From: Roseateles saccharophilus | GTDB lineage: Bacteria > Pseudomonadota > Gammaproteobacteria > Burkholderiales > Burkholderiaceae_C | Assembly: GCF_004342485.1 (NCBI RefSeq) | Contig: NZ_SMBU01000001.1 | Coordinates: forward strand, 310,001-374,000 | Length of the DNA stretch: 64,000 nt | Direction: 5' to 3' | Part shown: positions 1-7,216 of the stretch, piece after piece | Layout of the letters: each line of letters begins with the position of its first letter | Position numbering within the stretch: the stretch's first letter is position 1 | Translations under genes and position numbers: made by a program | The notes under the pieces: generated by a model | Database searches by the model: none | What the model saw: the letters and a program-made list of their open reading frames with translations, nothing else | Told to the model about the DNA's origin: nothing

Positions 1-628
1 CGGCAACAAGGCGCGTGGCGGCGAGATCGGCATGCGCCCGGTCGACCGCCTGCCCGACGTCTTCGTCGCGGCCGTCAAGGGTCTGAAGACCGGCGAGGTC
101 GCGCCCCAGCTGCTGCGCAGCGGCGCGGGCTTCCACATCCTCAAGGTCGTCGAACGCCACGGCGCGTCGGCGCTGACGCAGAGCCAGCAGACCCATGCCC
201 GCCACATTCTGCTGCGTCCTTCGCCCCAGTTGAGCGCCGAGGTCGCGGCGCGCCGCCTGGTCGAGTACAAGCGCCAGATCGAATCCGGCCAGGCGACGTT
301 TGAACAGCTCGCCAAGTCCTACTCCGAGGATGGCAGCGCCGAGAGCGGTGGCGACCTCGGCTGGATGGGGGCCGGCGGCTTCGTGCCCGAGTTCGAGGAG
401 GCGATGAACGCGCTGCCCCTCGGCGGCATCTCGGGGCCGGTGGTGTCGCGCTTCGGCATCCACCTGATCCAGGTGTTGGAGCGCCGCGCCGTCGAGATCG
501 AGCCCAAGCAACTGCGTGACCAGGCCCGCAACGCGCTGCGCGAGCAGAAGTACGACGAGGCCTACCAGGACTGGGTCAAGGACCTGCGCGCGAAAGCCTT
601 CGTCGAAGTCCGCGAATGGCTCGATTGA
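1..628 (+). CDS. surA: SurA periplasmic peptidyl-prolyl isomerase/chaperone (5' truncated by window)
   Basis: This is the C-terminal part of SurA, the periplasmic chaperone that escorts outer-membrane proteins to the BAM complex. The reading frame is open from base 2 with no start, so the gene begins before the window. A complete parvulin-type PPIase domain is visible, with the motifs ARHILL and [17 protein letters not shown] and the ending [14 protein letters not shown], preceded by the end of a first parvulin repeat ([14 protein letters not shown]). A short helical tail closes the protein. The stop overlaps the rsmA start by 13 bases, so the two are translationally coupled, as in the classical surA-(pdxA)-rsmA arrangement; pdxA is absent here. 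Confidence 0.93.
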   Translation, partial: GNKARGGEIGMRPVDRLPDVFVAAVKGLKTGEVAPQLLRSGAGFHILKVVERHGASALTQSQQTHARHILLRPSPQLSAEVAARRLVEYKRQIESGQATFEQLAKSYSEDGSAESGGDLGWMGAGGFVPEFEEAMNALPLGGISGPVVSRFGIHLIQVLERRAVEIEPKQLRDQARNALREQKYDEAYQDWVKDLRAKAFVEVREWLD

Positions 629-1398
629 GCGGCCAGCACATCCCGCGCAAGCGCTTCGGCCAGCACTTCCTGACCGACAAGGCGCTGATCGGCGCCATCG
701 TCGACCTGATAGACCCGCAGCCGGGCGAGACCCTGGTCGAGATCGGGCCGGGCCTGGGCGCGATGACGCTGCCGCTGCTGGAGCGGCACAAGCCGCTGAC
801 CGTCATCGAGCTGGACCGCGACCTGGCCGCGCGGCTGCGCAAGCGCGGCGATGTCGAGGTCATCGAGAGCGACGTGCTCAAGGTCGATTTCCACGAACTG
901 GCGGTCGTCAAGGGCGCCAAGCTGCGCGTCGTCGGCAACCTGCCCTACAACATCTCCACGCCCATCCTCTTCCATCTGCTGGACGCGGTGGACGACGTCG
1001 TCGACCAGCATTTCATGCTGCAGAAGGAAGTCGTCGATCGCATGGCCGCCGGGCCGGGCGGCAAGGACTACGGGCGCCTGTCCGTGATGCTGCAGTGGCG
1101 CTATGACATCGAGTCGGTGCTGGATGTGCCGCCCGAAGCCTTCGACCCGCCGCCGCGCGTCGACTCGGCCATCGTGCGCATGCTGCCGCTGAAGACGCCG
1201 CCGGCGCTGGACCCGGCGTTGCTGGGCGCCCTCGTCGCCAGCGCCTTCTCGCAGCGCCGCAAGCTGTTGCGCCATAGCCTGGGCCACTGGCTGGCCGAGC
1301 GCGGCTACTCGGGCCACTTCGACCTGCAGCGTCGCGCCGAGGAAGTGCCGGTCGACGAGTTCGTCGCGCTGGCGCTGGAAGTCCCGCCGCAGAAATGA
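616..1398 (+). CDS. rsmA: 16S rRNA (adenine(1518)-N(6)/adenine(1519)-N(6))-dimethyltransferase RsmA
   Basis: RsmA (KsgA) uses S-adenosylmethionine to dimethylate two adjacent adenines in the 3' terminal hairpin of 16S rRNA, a late 30S maturation step. The 260-residue protein has the family's usual length. It shows the N-terminal FGQHFL motif (about residues 14-19), the SAM-binding loop EIGPGLG (42-48) and the catalytic NLPY motif (108-111). The ATG at 616 lies inside the end of surA and gives the canonical N-terminus. A rho-independent terminator follows almost immediately, so surA-rsmA ends a transcription unit here. Confidence 0.97.
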   Translation: MARLSGQHIPRKRFGQHFLTDKALIGAIVDLIDPQPGETLVEIGPGLGAMTLPLLERHKPLTVIELDRDLAARLRKRGDVEVIESDVLKVDFHELAVVKGAKLRVVGNLPYNISTPILFHLLDAVDDVVDQHFMLQKEVVDRMAAGPGGKDYGRLSVMLQWRYDIESVLDVPPEAFDPPPRVDSAIVRMLPLKTPPALDPALLGALVASAFSQRRKLLRHSLGHWLAERGYSGHFDLQRRAEEVPVDEFVALALEVPPQK

Positions 1399-1399
1399 A

Positions 1400-1421
1400 A
1401 ACGGGACCCGAGGGTCCCGTT
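1400..1421 (+). terminator. Rho-independent terminator after rsmA
   Basis: A perfect 9-bp stem (AACGGGACC pairing with GGTCCCGTT) with a 4-base loop starts two bases after the rsmA stop and is followed by the T-containing run GTTCTTCGTT. Position and shape fit an intrinsic terminator for the surA-rsmA unit. Confidence 0.8.
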
Positions 1422-1619
1422 GTTCTTCGTTCGCGGGTTCAGCGCGGCATCAAGCCGCATTGAGCCACATCGACGTATCGAAGGCGCTGCACATCATCGG
1501 CATGTTCACGCCGAAGTTGGGATTGCCAATCGTCGATTTCGCGCTTTTCGGCGCAGGCTTTTCAACCACCGGGGCCACCTCAGCAGCCCGCTCCCATGAC
1601 CCGTTTTCTTGGGAGCGGG
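1422..1619. other. Gene-poor spacer between rsmA and the barstar gene
   Basis: About 200 bases with no convincing gene. A 63-codon minus-strand frame (1450-1641) starts inside the barstar gene with GTG and has no recognisable domain or ribosome binding site. The stretch contains the inverted repeat listed at 1585-1621. Confidence 0.5.
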
Positions 1620-1621
1620 CT
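1585..1621 (-). terminator. Long inverted repeat at the 3' end of the barstar gene
   Basis: A perfect 12-bp stem (AGCCCGCTCCCA with TGGGAGCGGGCT) around a 13-base loop overlaps the last codon of the barstar gene. It is placed to end the RNase-barstar transcript. It lacks a clear T tract on the minus-strand side, so termination is inferred from position and strength of the stem only. Confidence 0.5.
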
Positions 1622-2015
1622 ACTGAAAAGAATAGAAACACCGGAAGGGGATCTTCCTGTCGGCCCAGTAGTCGGCCGTGTCGCGGAAGACATCGAGCAG
1701 CTGCTCGCGCGCCTCGCGGTCGAAGCGCACGTTGTCGGGCAACTGCTCCAGCACCACGACGAAGCCCGGCTGGCTGCCGGCCTTGTGGACGAGGTCGGTC
1801 ATGCAGTCATGCAGGGCGTCCAGGTTCTTGCCGAAGTGAGCCGGGAACAGGAAGGCCTGCGCGATGCCGTCGAGCACGTCCTGCTTGGACTGTGCCTCCG
1901 ACAGGTTGGCGTACAGGAAATGCTGGCCCGCTTCTTGGGCGGCCTGCATCAAGTCCTCGACCCGGTAGGCCCGTATGGCCTGCACGATATTGGGACGGAC
2001 GGTCTGCAAAAGCAT
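1620..2015 (-). CDS. Barstar-family ribonuclease inhibitor
   Basis: A 131-residue protein of the barstar family, small cytosolic proteins that plug the active site of barnase-type ribonucleases and so protect the producing cell. The central part (AHFGKNLDALHDCMTDL) is the barstar hallmark in which the inhibitory helix contacts the RNase, and the segment FVVVLEQLP forms the following strand. It is somewhat longer than Bacillus barstar (about 90 residues). It lies 47 bases downstream of a barnase-type RNase gene on the same strand, which strongly supports a toxin-immunity pair. The C-terminal codon overlaps a strong inverted repeat that probably ends the transcript. Confidence 0.9.
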   Translation of the reverse strand: MLLQTVRPNIVQAIRAYRVEDLMQAAQEAGQHFLYANLSEAQSKQDVLDGIAQAFLFPAHFGKNLDALHDCMTDLVHKAGSQPGFVVVLEQLPDNVRFDREAREQLLDVFRDTADYWADRKIPFRCFYSFQ

Positions 2016-2062
2016 GGTCGCGATCCTCCTTTCAAGTCACAAAACTGCTGAACCCTCGACCT

Positions 2063-2482
2063 TCACCGGGCCGCCGCGGCGCGTACGCGCCTGAAGCTGG
2101 CATAGTGATCGTCGGTGTAGTAACAAACCTCGGGCGCGCTGGGGGGCGTGCCGCCACAGATGAGGCGGCGGGCGCCCCGGTTGCGCGCGCCAGGGGTCTT
2201 GACCGTGTACTCGTGGTAGAAACCGCGTGCCTTGCGGGGCAGCAGCCGTTCACGATTGCCGAACACCACGCCGTCCTGGCCGTAGGGAAACGGGCCACCG
2301 GCCAACACGAGCCGGTGCGTTTCCTGGGCCTGGGCGGGCAGCTCGCTCAGCGAAATCTCGGCCAGAGCGGGCGCAGCGGTGGGCGCTTCCTTGGCTTGCG
2401 CGCCTCCGGCGAGGCCGGAAAGCAGCAGGGCGGTGGTCACCGCCGAGGCGCCGGAGCGCGCCAACCACGAGAGCAAAAACAC
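2063..2482 (-). CDS. Secreted barnase/N1-type guanyl-specific ribonuclease
   Basis: A 139-residue predicted extracytoplasmic ribonuclease of the barnase/T1 (microbial RNase N1) family. Residues 1-30 form a signal peptide ending in GGAQA. The catalytic fold follows: VVFGNRERLLP (72-82), the general base Glu91 in FYHEYTV, an arginine in GARRLICGG (about 105-106) and the catalytic His126 in YTDDHYASF, corresponding by eye to barnase Glu73, Arg87 and His102. The start is GTG at 2482, chosen because it gives a complete signal peptide. The barstar homologue directly downstream should neutralise any enzyme that stays in the cytosol. Role (nutrient scavenging, competition) is not shown by sequence. 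Confidence 0.9.
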   Translation of the reverse strand: MFLLSWLARSGASAVTTALLLSGLAGGAQAKEAPTAAPALAEISLSELPAQAQETHRLVLAGGPFPYGQDGVVFGNRERLLPRKARGFYHEYTVKTPGARNRGARRLICGGTPPSAPEVCYYTDDHYASFRRVRAAAAR

Positions 2483-2572
2483 GGGTTAACCCTGAATTCG
2501 AAACCGTAATGGTACCGAAGCGACCCCGAAAGCTCAAGCCGGCCCCCCGCGCCGGAGTCTGGAATTGGCTCA

Positions 2573-2590
2573 TGTGAGCCTGCGCTCACA
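2573..2590. promoter_or_regulatory. Operator-like inverted repeat upstream of the RNase gene
   Basis: TGTGAGC and GCTCACA are perfect 7-bp arms separated by 4 bases, about 90 bases upstream of the RNase start. The size and spacing resemble a dimeric repressor site. No regulator for it is visible nearby, so function is inferred only from shape and place. Confidence 0.35.
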
Positions 2591-2741
2591 CTTCTCCAAG
2601 TTCCTGTTTTTACTGGCGTCGTGACCGAATCATGACGCATTTTTCGGCGCGAAAACTTCTGTCAATTGGGGGAGTCCGGACGCTGTTGGCCGGTTCCCCC
2701 GGGGTAACGCGGCGGGCCCCCGTCAGGCGTCGAACAGGCGC

Positions 2742-2760
2742 ACAGGCCCCAGGGGCCTGT
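2742..2760 (-). terminator. Hairpin downstream of maeB
   Basis: ACAGGCC and GGCCTGT form a 7-bp stem (extendable to 9) 14 bases after the maeB stop. There is no T run on the minus-strand side, so this is only a candidate terminator. Confidence 0.35.
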
Positions 2761-2773
2761 TCCGGGTCCGGCC

Positions 2774-5071
2774 TCAACCGCGCGCCGCGTTGGCGTCGGC
2801 GACGGTCAGCGCCGTCATGTTGACGATGCGCCGCACGGTGGCCGACGGGGTCAGCACATGCACCGGCTTGGCCGCGCCGAGCAGCACCGGACCGATGGCG
2901 ATGCCGCCGCCGGCGGCCGTCTTCAGCAGGTTGTAGGAGATGTTGGCGGCGTCGATATTGGGCAGCACGAGCAGATTGGCCTCGCCGGTCAGCGGGCTGT
3001 GCGGCATCAGCTGCTTGCGGTAGGCGGCGTCCAGTGCGGTGTCGCCGTGCATCTCGCCGTCCACCTCCAGCCAGGGCGCGAGCTGCTGGATCAGGGCCAG
3101 GGTGTCGCGCATCTTCACGGCCGAGGGGCAGTTGCTGGTGCCGAAGTTGCTATGCGACAGCAGCGCGGCCTTCGGCGTCAGGCCGAAGCGGCACATCTCC
3201 TGCGCCGCCAGGATGGTGATCTCGGCCAGCTGCTCGGCGTCGGGGTCGTAGTTGACGTGGGTATCGACCAGCATCACCTGGCGGCCCGGCAGGATGAGGC
3301 CGTTCATGCAGGCATAGGTCTTCACGCCGGCGCGCTTGCCGATGACCTGGTCGATGTAGTGCAGGTGGGTGGCCGTCGTGCCCCAGGTGCCGCAGAGCAT
3401 GCCGTCGACCTCGCCCTTGTGCAGCAGCATGCTGCTGATCAGCGTCAGGCGGCGGCGCATCTCGATCTTGGCGAGTTGCTGGGTCACGCCCTTGCGCTCG
3501 GTCATCTGGAGATAGGTCTGCCAGTAGTCGCGGTAGCGCTCGTCGTGCTCGACGTTGACGGTGTCGTAGTCGCGGCCCTGCTGCAGGCGCAGGCCGAAGC
3601 GCTCGCAGCGCTCGGCGATGACCTCGGGGCGGCCGATCAGCGTCGGCCGGGCCAGGCCCTCGTCGACGACGACCTGGGCTGCGCGCAGGATGCGCTCCTC
3701 CTCGCCCTCGGCGTAGGCGATGCGCTTGTTGGGCGCACGCTTGGCTGCGGTGAAGATGGGCTTCATCGTGTTGCCCGACGCATAGACGAAGCTCTGCAGC
3801 TTCTCGCGGTAGGCGTCCCAGTCGGTGATGGGGCGCGCGGCGACGCCGGAGTCCATCGCCGCCTGGGCCACGGCCGGCGCGATGCGCATCATCAGCCGCG
3901 GGTCGAAGGGCTTGGGGATCAGGTATTCGGGGCCGAAGCTCAGCGTCGCGCCGGCATAGGCCGCGGCGACCACCTCGCTCTGCTCGGCCTGGGCCAGCTC
4001 GGCGATGGCCTGCACGGCCGCGATCTCCATCTCGACGTTAATGGTCGTCGCGCCCGAGTCCAGCGCGCCACGGAAGATGTAGGGGAAGCACAGGACGTTG
4101 TTGACCTGGTTCGGGTAGTCCGTGCGGCCCGTGGCCATGATGGCGTCGCCGCGCACGGCCTGGACCTCCTCGGGCAGGATCTCGGGCGTCGGGTTGGCCA
4201 GCGCGAAGATCAGCGGCCTGGCGGCCATCGTCGCGACCATGTCGGCCTTCAGCACGCCGCCGGCCGACAGGCCCAGGAAGACGTCGGCGCCCTGGATGAC
4301 CTCGCGCAGCGAGCGCGCGTCGGTCTTCTGTGCATACACGGCCTTGTCCGGGTCCATCAGCTCGGTGCGGCCCTCGTAGACGACGCCGGCCAGGTCGGTC
4401 ACCCAGATGTTCTCGCGCGGCAGGCCGAGCTTGACCAGCAGGGAGACGCAGGCCAGCGCCGCGGCGCCCGCGCCCGAGGTGACGAGCTTGACCTTCTTGA
4501 TGTCCTTGCCGACCACCTTGAGGCCGTTCAGGAAGGCCGCGCCGACGACGATGGCCGTGCCATGCTGGTCGTCGTGGAAGACGGGGATCTTCATGCGCTC
4601 ACGCAGCTTGCGCTCGACGTAGAAGCAGTCCGGCGCCTTGATGTCCTCGAGGTTGATGCCGCCGAAGGTCGGCTCCAGCGCGGCGATGCAGTCCACCAGC
4701 TTGTCGAGGTCGTTCTCGGCGACCTCGAGGTCGAAGACGTCGATGCCGGCGAACTTCTTGAACAGCACGCCCTTGCCTTCCATGACCGGCTTGGAGGCCA
4801 GCGGGCCGATGTTGCCCAGGCCCAGCACGGCCGTGCCGTTGGAGACGACGGCGACGAGATTGCCGCGCGAGGTGTAGCGGAAGGCGTTGGCCGGGTCGGC
4901 CACGATCTCCTCGCAGGCCGCGGCCACGCCGGGCGAATAGGCCAGGGCCAGGTCGCGCTGGTTGATCAGCTGCTTGGTGGGCGCGATGGCGATCTTGCCC
5001 GGCGTCGGAAACTCGTGGTACTCGAGGGCGGCCTGGCGGAGTTGGGCGCGTTTTTCTTCTGAGCTGGGCAT
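2774..5071 (-). CDS. maeB: NADP-dependent malic enzyme with C-terminal phosphotransacetylase-like domain
   Basis: MaeB decarboxylates malate to pyruvate with NADP+, linking the TCA cycle to pyruvate, acetyl-CoA and NADPH supply. The 765-residue length matches the fused family (about 760). The N-terminal malic domain contains the conserved [11 protein letters not shown] segment and SGAGAAA of the nucleotide-binding fold, up to about residue 430. A phosphotransacetylase-like domain ([17 protein letters not shown] to the end) follows; in the family it is mainly an allosteric sensor of acetyl-CoA. The ATG at 5071 ([19 protein letters not shown]) gives the usual N-terminus; an ATG at 5107 would add 12 residues. 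The open frame continues upstream only as an antisense shadow of thiL. The gene is divergent from thiL. Confidence 0.96.
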   Translation of the reverse strand: MPSSEEKRAQLRQAALEYHEFPTPGKIAIAPTKQLINQRDLALAYSPGVAAACEEIVADPANAFRYTSRGNLVAVVSNGTAVLGLGNIGPLASKPVMEGKGVLFKKFAGIDVFDLEVAENDLDKLVDCIAALEPTFGGINLEDIKAPDCFYVERKLRERMKIPVFHDDQHGTAIVVGAAFLNGLKVVGKDIKKVKLVTSGAGAAALACVSLLVKLGLPRENIWVTDLAGVVYEGRTELMDPDKAVYAQKTDARSLREVIQGADVFLGLSAGGVLKADMVATMAARPLIFALANPTPEILPEEVQAVRGDAIMATGRTDYPNQVNNVLCFPYIFRGALDSGATTINVEMEIAAVQAIAELAQAEQSEVVAAAYAGATLSFGPEYLIPKPFDPRLMMRIAPAVAQAAMDSGVAARPITDWDAYREKLQSFVYASGNTMKPIFTAAKRAPNKRIAYAEGEEERILRAAQVVVDEGLARPTLIGRPEVIAERCERFGLRLQQGRDYDTVNVEHDERYRDYWQTYLQMTERKGVTQQLAKIEMRRRLTLISSMLLHKGEVDGMLCGTWGTTATHLHYIDQVIGKRAGVKTYACMNGLILPGRQVMLVDTHVNYDPDAEQLAEITILAAQEMCRFGLTPKAALLSHSNFGTSNCPSAVKMRDTLALIQQLAPWLEVDGEMHGDTALDAAYRKQLMPHSPLTGEANLLVLPNIDAANISYNLLKTAAGGGIAIGPVLLGAAKPVHVLTPSATVRRIVNMTALTVADANAARG

Positions 5072-5131
5072 GGCGAGGATCACGAGGGCCGAGGGGTTGG
5101 GAATCATGCCACCGCGGCGCAGTTCGGTCGC

Positions 5132-5145
5132 TGTGGATGTCCACA
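5132..5145. promoter_or_regulatory. 14-bp palindrome between maeB and thiL
   Basis: TGTGGATGTCCACA is a palindrome with 6-bp arms and a 2-base centre, in the 91-base divergent region and 17 bases before the thiL start. A -10-like GACAAT follows at about 5150. It may be an operator for either gene; this rests on position and symmetry alone. Confidence 0.3.
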
Positions 5146-5162
5146 CGGAGACAATCGCCGGC

Positions 5163-6101
5163 ATGGGTGAGTTCGATCTGATCCGGCGCTTCTTCCAGCG
5201 CCCCGCATCCGCCGGTGTCGACGTCGGCGTCGGCGACGACTGCGCCGTCCTCGTGCCGACGCCGGGCGCGCGCTGGCTGGTTTCCAGCGACATGCTGGTC
5301 GAGGGCCGGCATTTCCTGTCCACCGTCGCGCCCGAGCGCCTCGGCCACAAGGCCCTGGCCGTCAACCTCAGCGACCTCGCCGCCTGCGGCGCAACGCCGC
5401 GAGGCTTCACATTGGCGCTGGCCTTGCCGCGCGTTGACGAAGCCTGGCTGGCCGGCTTCTCGCGCGGCCTGCTGGCCCTGGCCGACGCGCATGGCGTCCC
5501 GCTGGTGGGCGGCGACACGACGCAGGGCCCGCTCAACATCTGCATCGCCGTCTTCGGCGAGGCGCCTGCGGGCCAGGCCCTGCTGCGCAGCGGCGCGCGG
5601 GCGGGCGACGAGATCTGGGTGTCTGGCCGGCTCGGTGACGCGCGCCTGGCGCTGGAGGTTTTCCGCGGCACGGTGGTGCTGGACGGCGCCGGCTTCGAGA
5701 CCGTGCGCGCCGCGATGGAATGCCCGACGCCGCGGCTGGCCCTGGGCCAGGTGCTGCGCGGCATCGCGAGCGCGGCCATCGACGTGTCCGACGGCCTGCT
5801 CGGCGACCTCGGCCACATCCTCGCGGCCTCGCGGGTCGGCGCGCGGCTGGACCTGGACGCGCTGCCGCGCAGCGCCGTGCTGGCCGCGCAGCCTGCGGCC
5901 GTGCAGCAGGAATGCCTGCTGGCCGGTGGCGACGACTACGAACTCGTCTTCACGGCGCCGCCCGGCGCGCGCCTGCCCGACGTCGGCGTCGCGCTGACGC
6001 GCATCGGCCGCATCGAGGCCGAGCCGGGCCTGCGCGTTGTCGATGCGGCAGGCGCGCCCGTCGAGCACGGCCTGCGCTCCTTCGACCATTTCGCGTCATG
6101 A
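5163..6101 (+). CDS. thiL: Thiamine-monophosphate kinase ThiL
   Basis: ThiL phosphorylates thiamine monophosphate with ATP to the active cofactor thiamine diphosphate. The 312-residue protein has the PurM-like fold signatures: GVGDDCAVL near residue 22, SDMLVEGRHF (42-51) binding Mg-ATP, GGDTTQG (116-122), IDVSDGLLGDL (206-216) and GGDDYE (255-260). The ATG at 5163 gives the standard MGEFDLI start. It is the first gene of a thiL-pgpA-pncC series on the plus strand, a common proteobacterial order. No TPP riboswitch-like leader is apparent in the short upstream region. Confidence 0.96.
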   Translation: MGEFDLIRRFFQRPASAGVDVGVGDDCAVLVPTPGARWLVSSDMLVEGRHFLSTVAPERLGHKALAVNLSDLAACGATPRGFTLALALPRVDEAWLAGFSRGLLALADAHGVPLVGGDTTQGPLNICIAVFGEAPAGQALLRSGARAGDEIWVSGRLGDARLALEVFRGTVVLDGAGFETVRAAMECPTPRLALGQVLRGIASAAIDVSDGLLGDLGHILAASRVGARLDLDALPRSAVLAAQPAAVQQECLLAGGDDYELVFTAPPGARLPDVGVALTRIGRIEAEPGLRVVDAAGAPVEHGLRSFDHFAS

Positions 6102-6109
6102 GCGCCGCG

Positions 6110-6174
6110 CAGGGCCGCCCCAAGCAAGCTCGCTCCCGCCTGGCGGGACAGGCCGCAGGCCGAAGGGTGCACCA
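6110..6174 (+). repeat. Intergenic repeat-like segment between thiL and pgpA
   Basis: About 65 bases between thiL and pgpA contain the core GGCCGCCC (6113-6120) followed by CAAGCAAGCTCGCTCCCGCC, and end in a GGGTGCACCA leader directly before the pgpA ATG. Variants of the same core occur at 14440-14447 and, inverted, at 15676-15684 in other intergenic gaps of this window, suggesting a dispersed intergenic element. Confidence 0.4.
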
Positions 6175-6714
6175 ATGAGCGCAGCGCCCGTGCGGCCGAC
6201 CGCGGCCTTCATGCTCCGCCACCCGGCGCGCTGGATCGCGCTCGGCTTCGGCAGCGGCCTCGCGCCCAAGGCGCCCGGCACCTTCGGCACGCTGTGGGCC
6301 TGGGCGGTGTTCCGGCTCGTCGCGCCCTGGATGAGCGACCTCGCCTGGGCGCTGCTGATCGGCCTCGGCACGCTGGTGGGCTTGTGGGCCTGCACGCGCA
6401 CCGCGCGCGACATGAACACGCCCGACCCCAGCGCCGTCGTCTGGGACGAGGTGCTGGCCTTCTGGCTGATCCTGTGGTGGATCGCGCCGGCCGGCTTCGT
6501 CGGCCAGCTCGTCGCCTTCGGCCTGTTCCGCTTCTTCGACGCCGCCAAGCCGGGGCCGGTGGGCTGGGCCGACCGGCTGTTCAAGGCCGAGCGCGGCGCG
6601 GATGGCAGTTACGAGATCGGCTGGGCCCAGGGCTTCGGCATCCTGTTCGACGACTTCGTCGCCGCCGGTTGTACGCTCGTCGTCATCGCGCTTTACCGTG
6701 CGCTCGTGGGGTGA
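6175..6714 (+). CDS. pgpA: Phosphatidylglycerophosphatase A
   Basis: PgpA removes the terminal phosphate of phosphatidylglycerophosphate in the inner membrane, giving phosphatidylglycerol. The 179-residue protein shows the family pattern: FGSGLAPKAPGTFGTL near residues 24-39, a conserved acidic VVWDEVLAFW segment, FRFFDAAKPGPVGWAD and a C-terminal GILFDDFVAAG. Several hydrophobic segments fit membrane helices. The ATG at 6175 was chosen because the extra upstream frame only translates the intergenic repeat-like segment. It is followed four bases later by pncC. Confidence 0.94.
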   Translation: MSAAPVRPTAAFMLRHPARWIALGFGSGLAPKAPGTFGTLWAWAVFRLVAPWMSDLAWALLIGLGTLVGLWACTRTARDMNTPDPSAVVWDEVLAFWLILWWIAPAGFVGQLVAFGLFRFFDAAKPGPVGWADRLFKAERGADGSYEIGWAQGFGILFDDFVAAGCTLVVIALYRALVG

Positions 6715-6718
6715 TGCC

Positions 6719-7216
6719 ATGTTTGCCGACGAATCCGAACTGATCCACCGCATCGCCGTCGCGCTGATCCAGCGGCGCGAGCGCATCGGCACCGCCGAGA
6801 GCTGCACCGGCGGCCTGATCGCCGCCGCCTGCACCAGTCTTTCCGGTTCCAGCGAGTGGTTCGAGCGCGGCGTCGTCAGCTACAGCAACGAGGCCAAGGC
6901 CGAACTGCTGGGCGTGCCCAAGGGCCTGATCGCGCTGCACGGCGCCGTCAGCGCCGAGGTGGCCGAGCATATGGCGCGCGGCCTGCTGGCCCATGCGCCC
7001 ATCGACTGGGCGTTGTCGGTCACCGGCATCGCCGGGCCCACCGGCGGCAGCGTCGACAAGCCGGTCGGCACCGTCTGGCTGGCACTGGTGCACGCCGGCC
7101 GGCCGGCCCAGGTCTGGCGCGAGAACTTCGGCGGCGACCGCCAGGCCGTAAGGCTGCAGACGGTGCGCGCCGGGCTGACGGCCCTGTGCGAGGCGCTGGA
7201 AGACCGCGACAGCTAG
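6719..7216 (+). CDS. pncC: Nicotinamide-nucleotide amidase (CinA C-terminal domain family)
   Basis: PncC hydrolyses nicotinamide mononucleotide to nicotinate mononucleotide and ammonia in the NAD salvage cycle. The 165-residue protein is a stand-alone CinA C-terminal domain, with the conserved GTAESCTGG motif (24-32, including the putative catalytic serine) and VTGIAGPTGGS followed by KPVGTVW. There is no N-terminal MoaB-like domain as in full CinA. It follows pgpA with only four bases between them, and its stop overlaps the end of the convergent GGDEF/EAL gene by a few bases. Confidence 0.95.
   Translation: MFADESELIHRIAVALIQRRERIGTAESCTGGLIAAACTSLSGSSEWFERGVVSYSNEAKAELLGVPKGLIALHGAVSAEVAEHMARGLLAHAPIDWALSVTGIAGPTGGSVDKPVGTVWLALVHAGRPAQVWRENFGGDRQAVRLQTVRAGLTALCEALEDRDS

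Larger units (their letters stand above)
2483..2773. other. Non-coding region between maeB and the RNase gene
   Basis: About 290 bases without a credible gene, upstream of the minus-strand RNase and downstream of minus-strand maeB. It holds an 18-bp inverted repeat (2573-2590), a 10-bp palindrome GGGTTAACCC at 2483-2492, and a minus-strand TTGACA at 2665-2660 that could be a -35 element, although no good -10 follows at ideal spacing. It probably carries the RNase promoter and leader. Confidence 0.5.

Noticed and set aside
1450-1641. Minus-strand 63-codon frame after the barstar gene
   Set aside because: GTG start within the barstar gene, no ribosome site, no domain, and it contains the inverted repeat likely to be a terminator.
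2858-5062. Plus-strand 734-codon open frame antisense to maeB
   Set aside because: Composition is driven by the GC-rich complement of maeB (Ala/Gly/Arg/Leu/Asp-rich, no domain), while the opposite strand encodes a full malic enzyme.
5072-5162. TPP riboswitch before thiL
   Set aside because: The divergent region is only 91 bases and lacks the conserved THI-box pattern; only a palindrome is seen.
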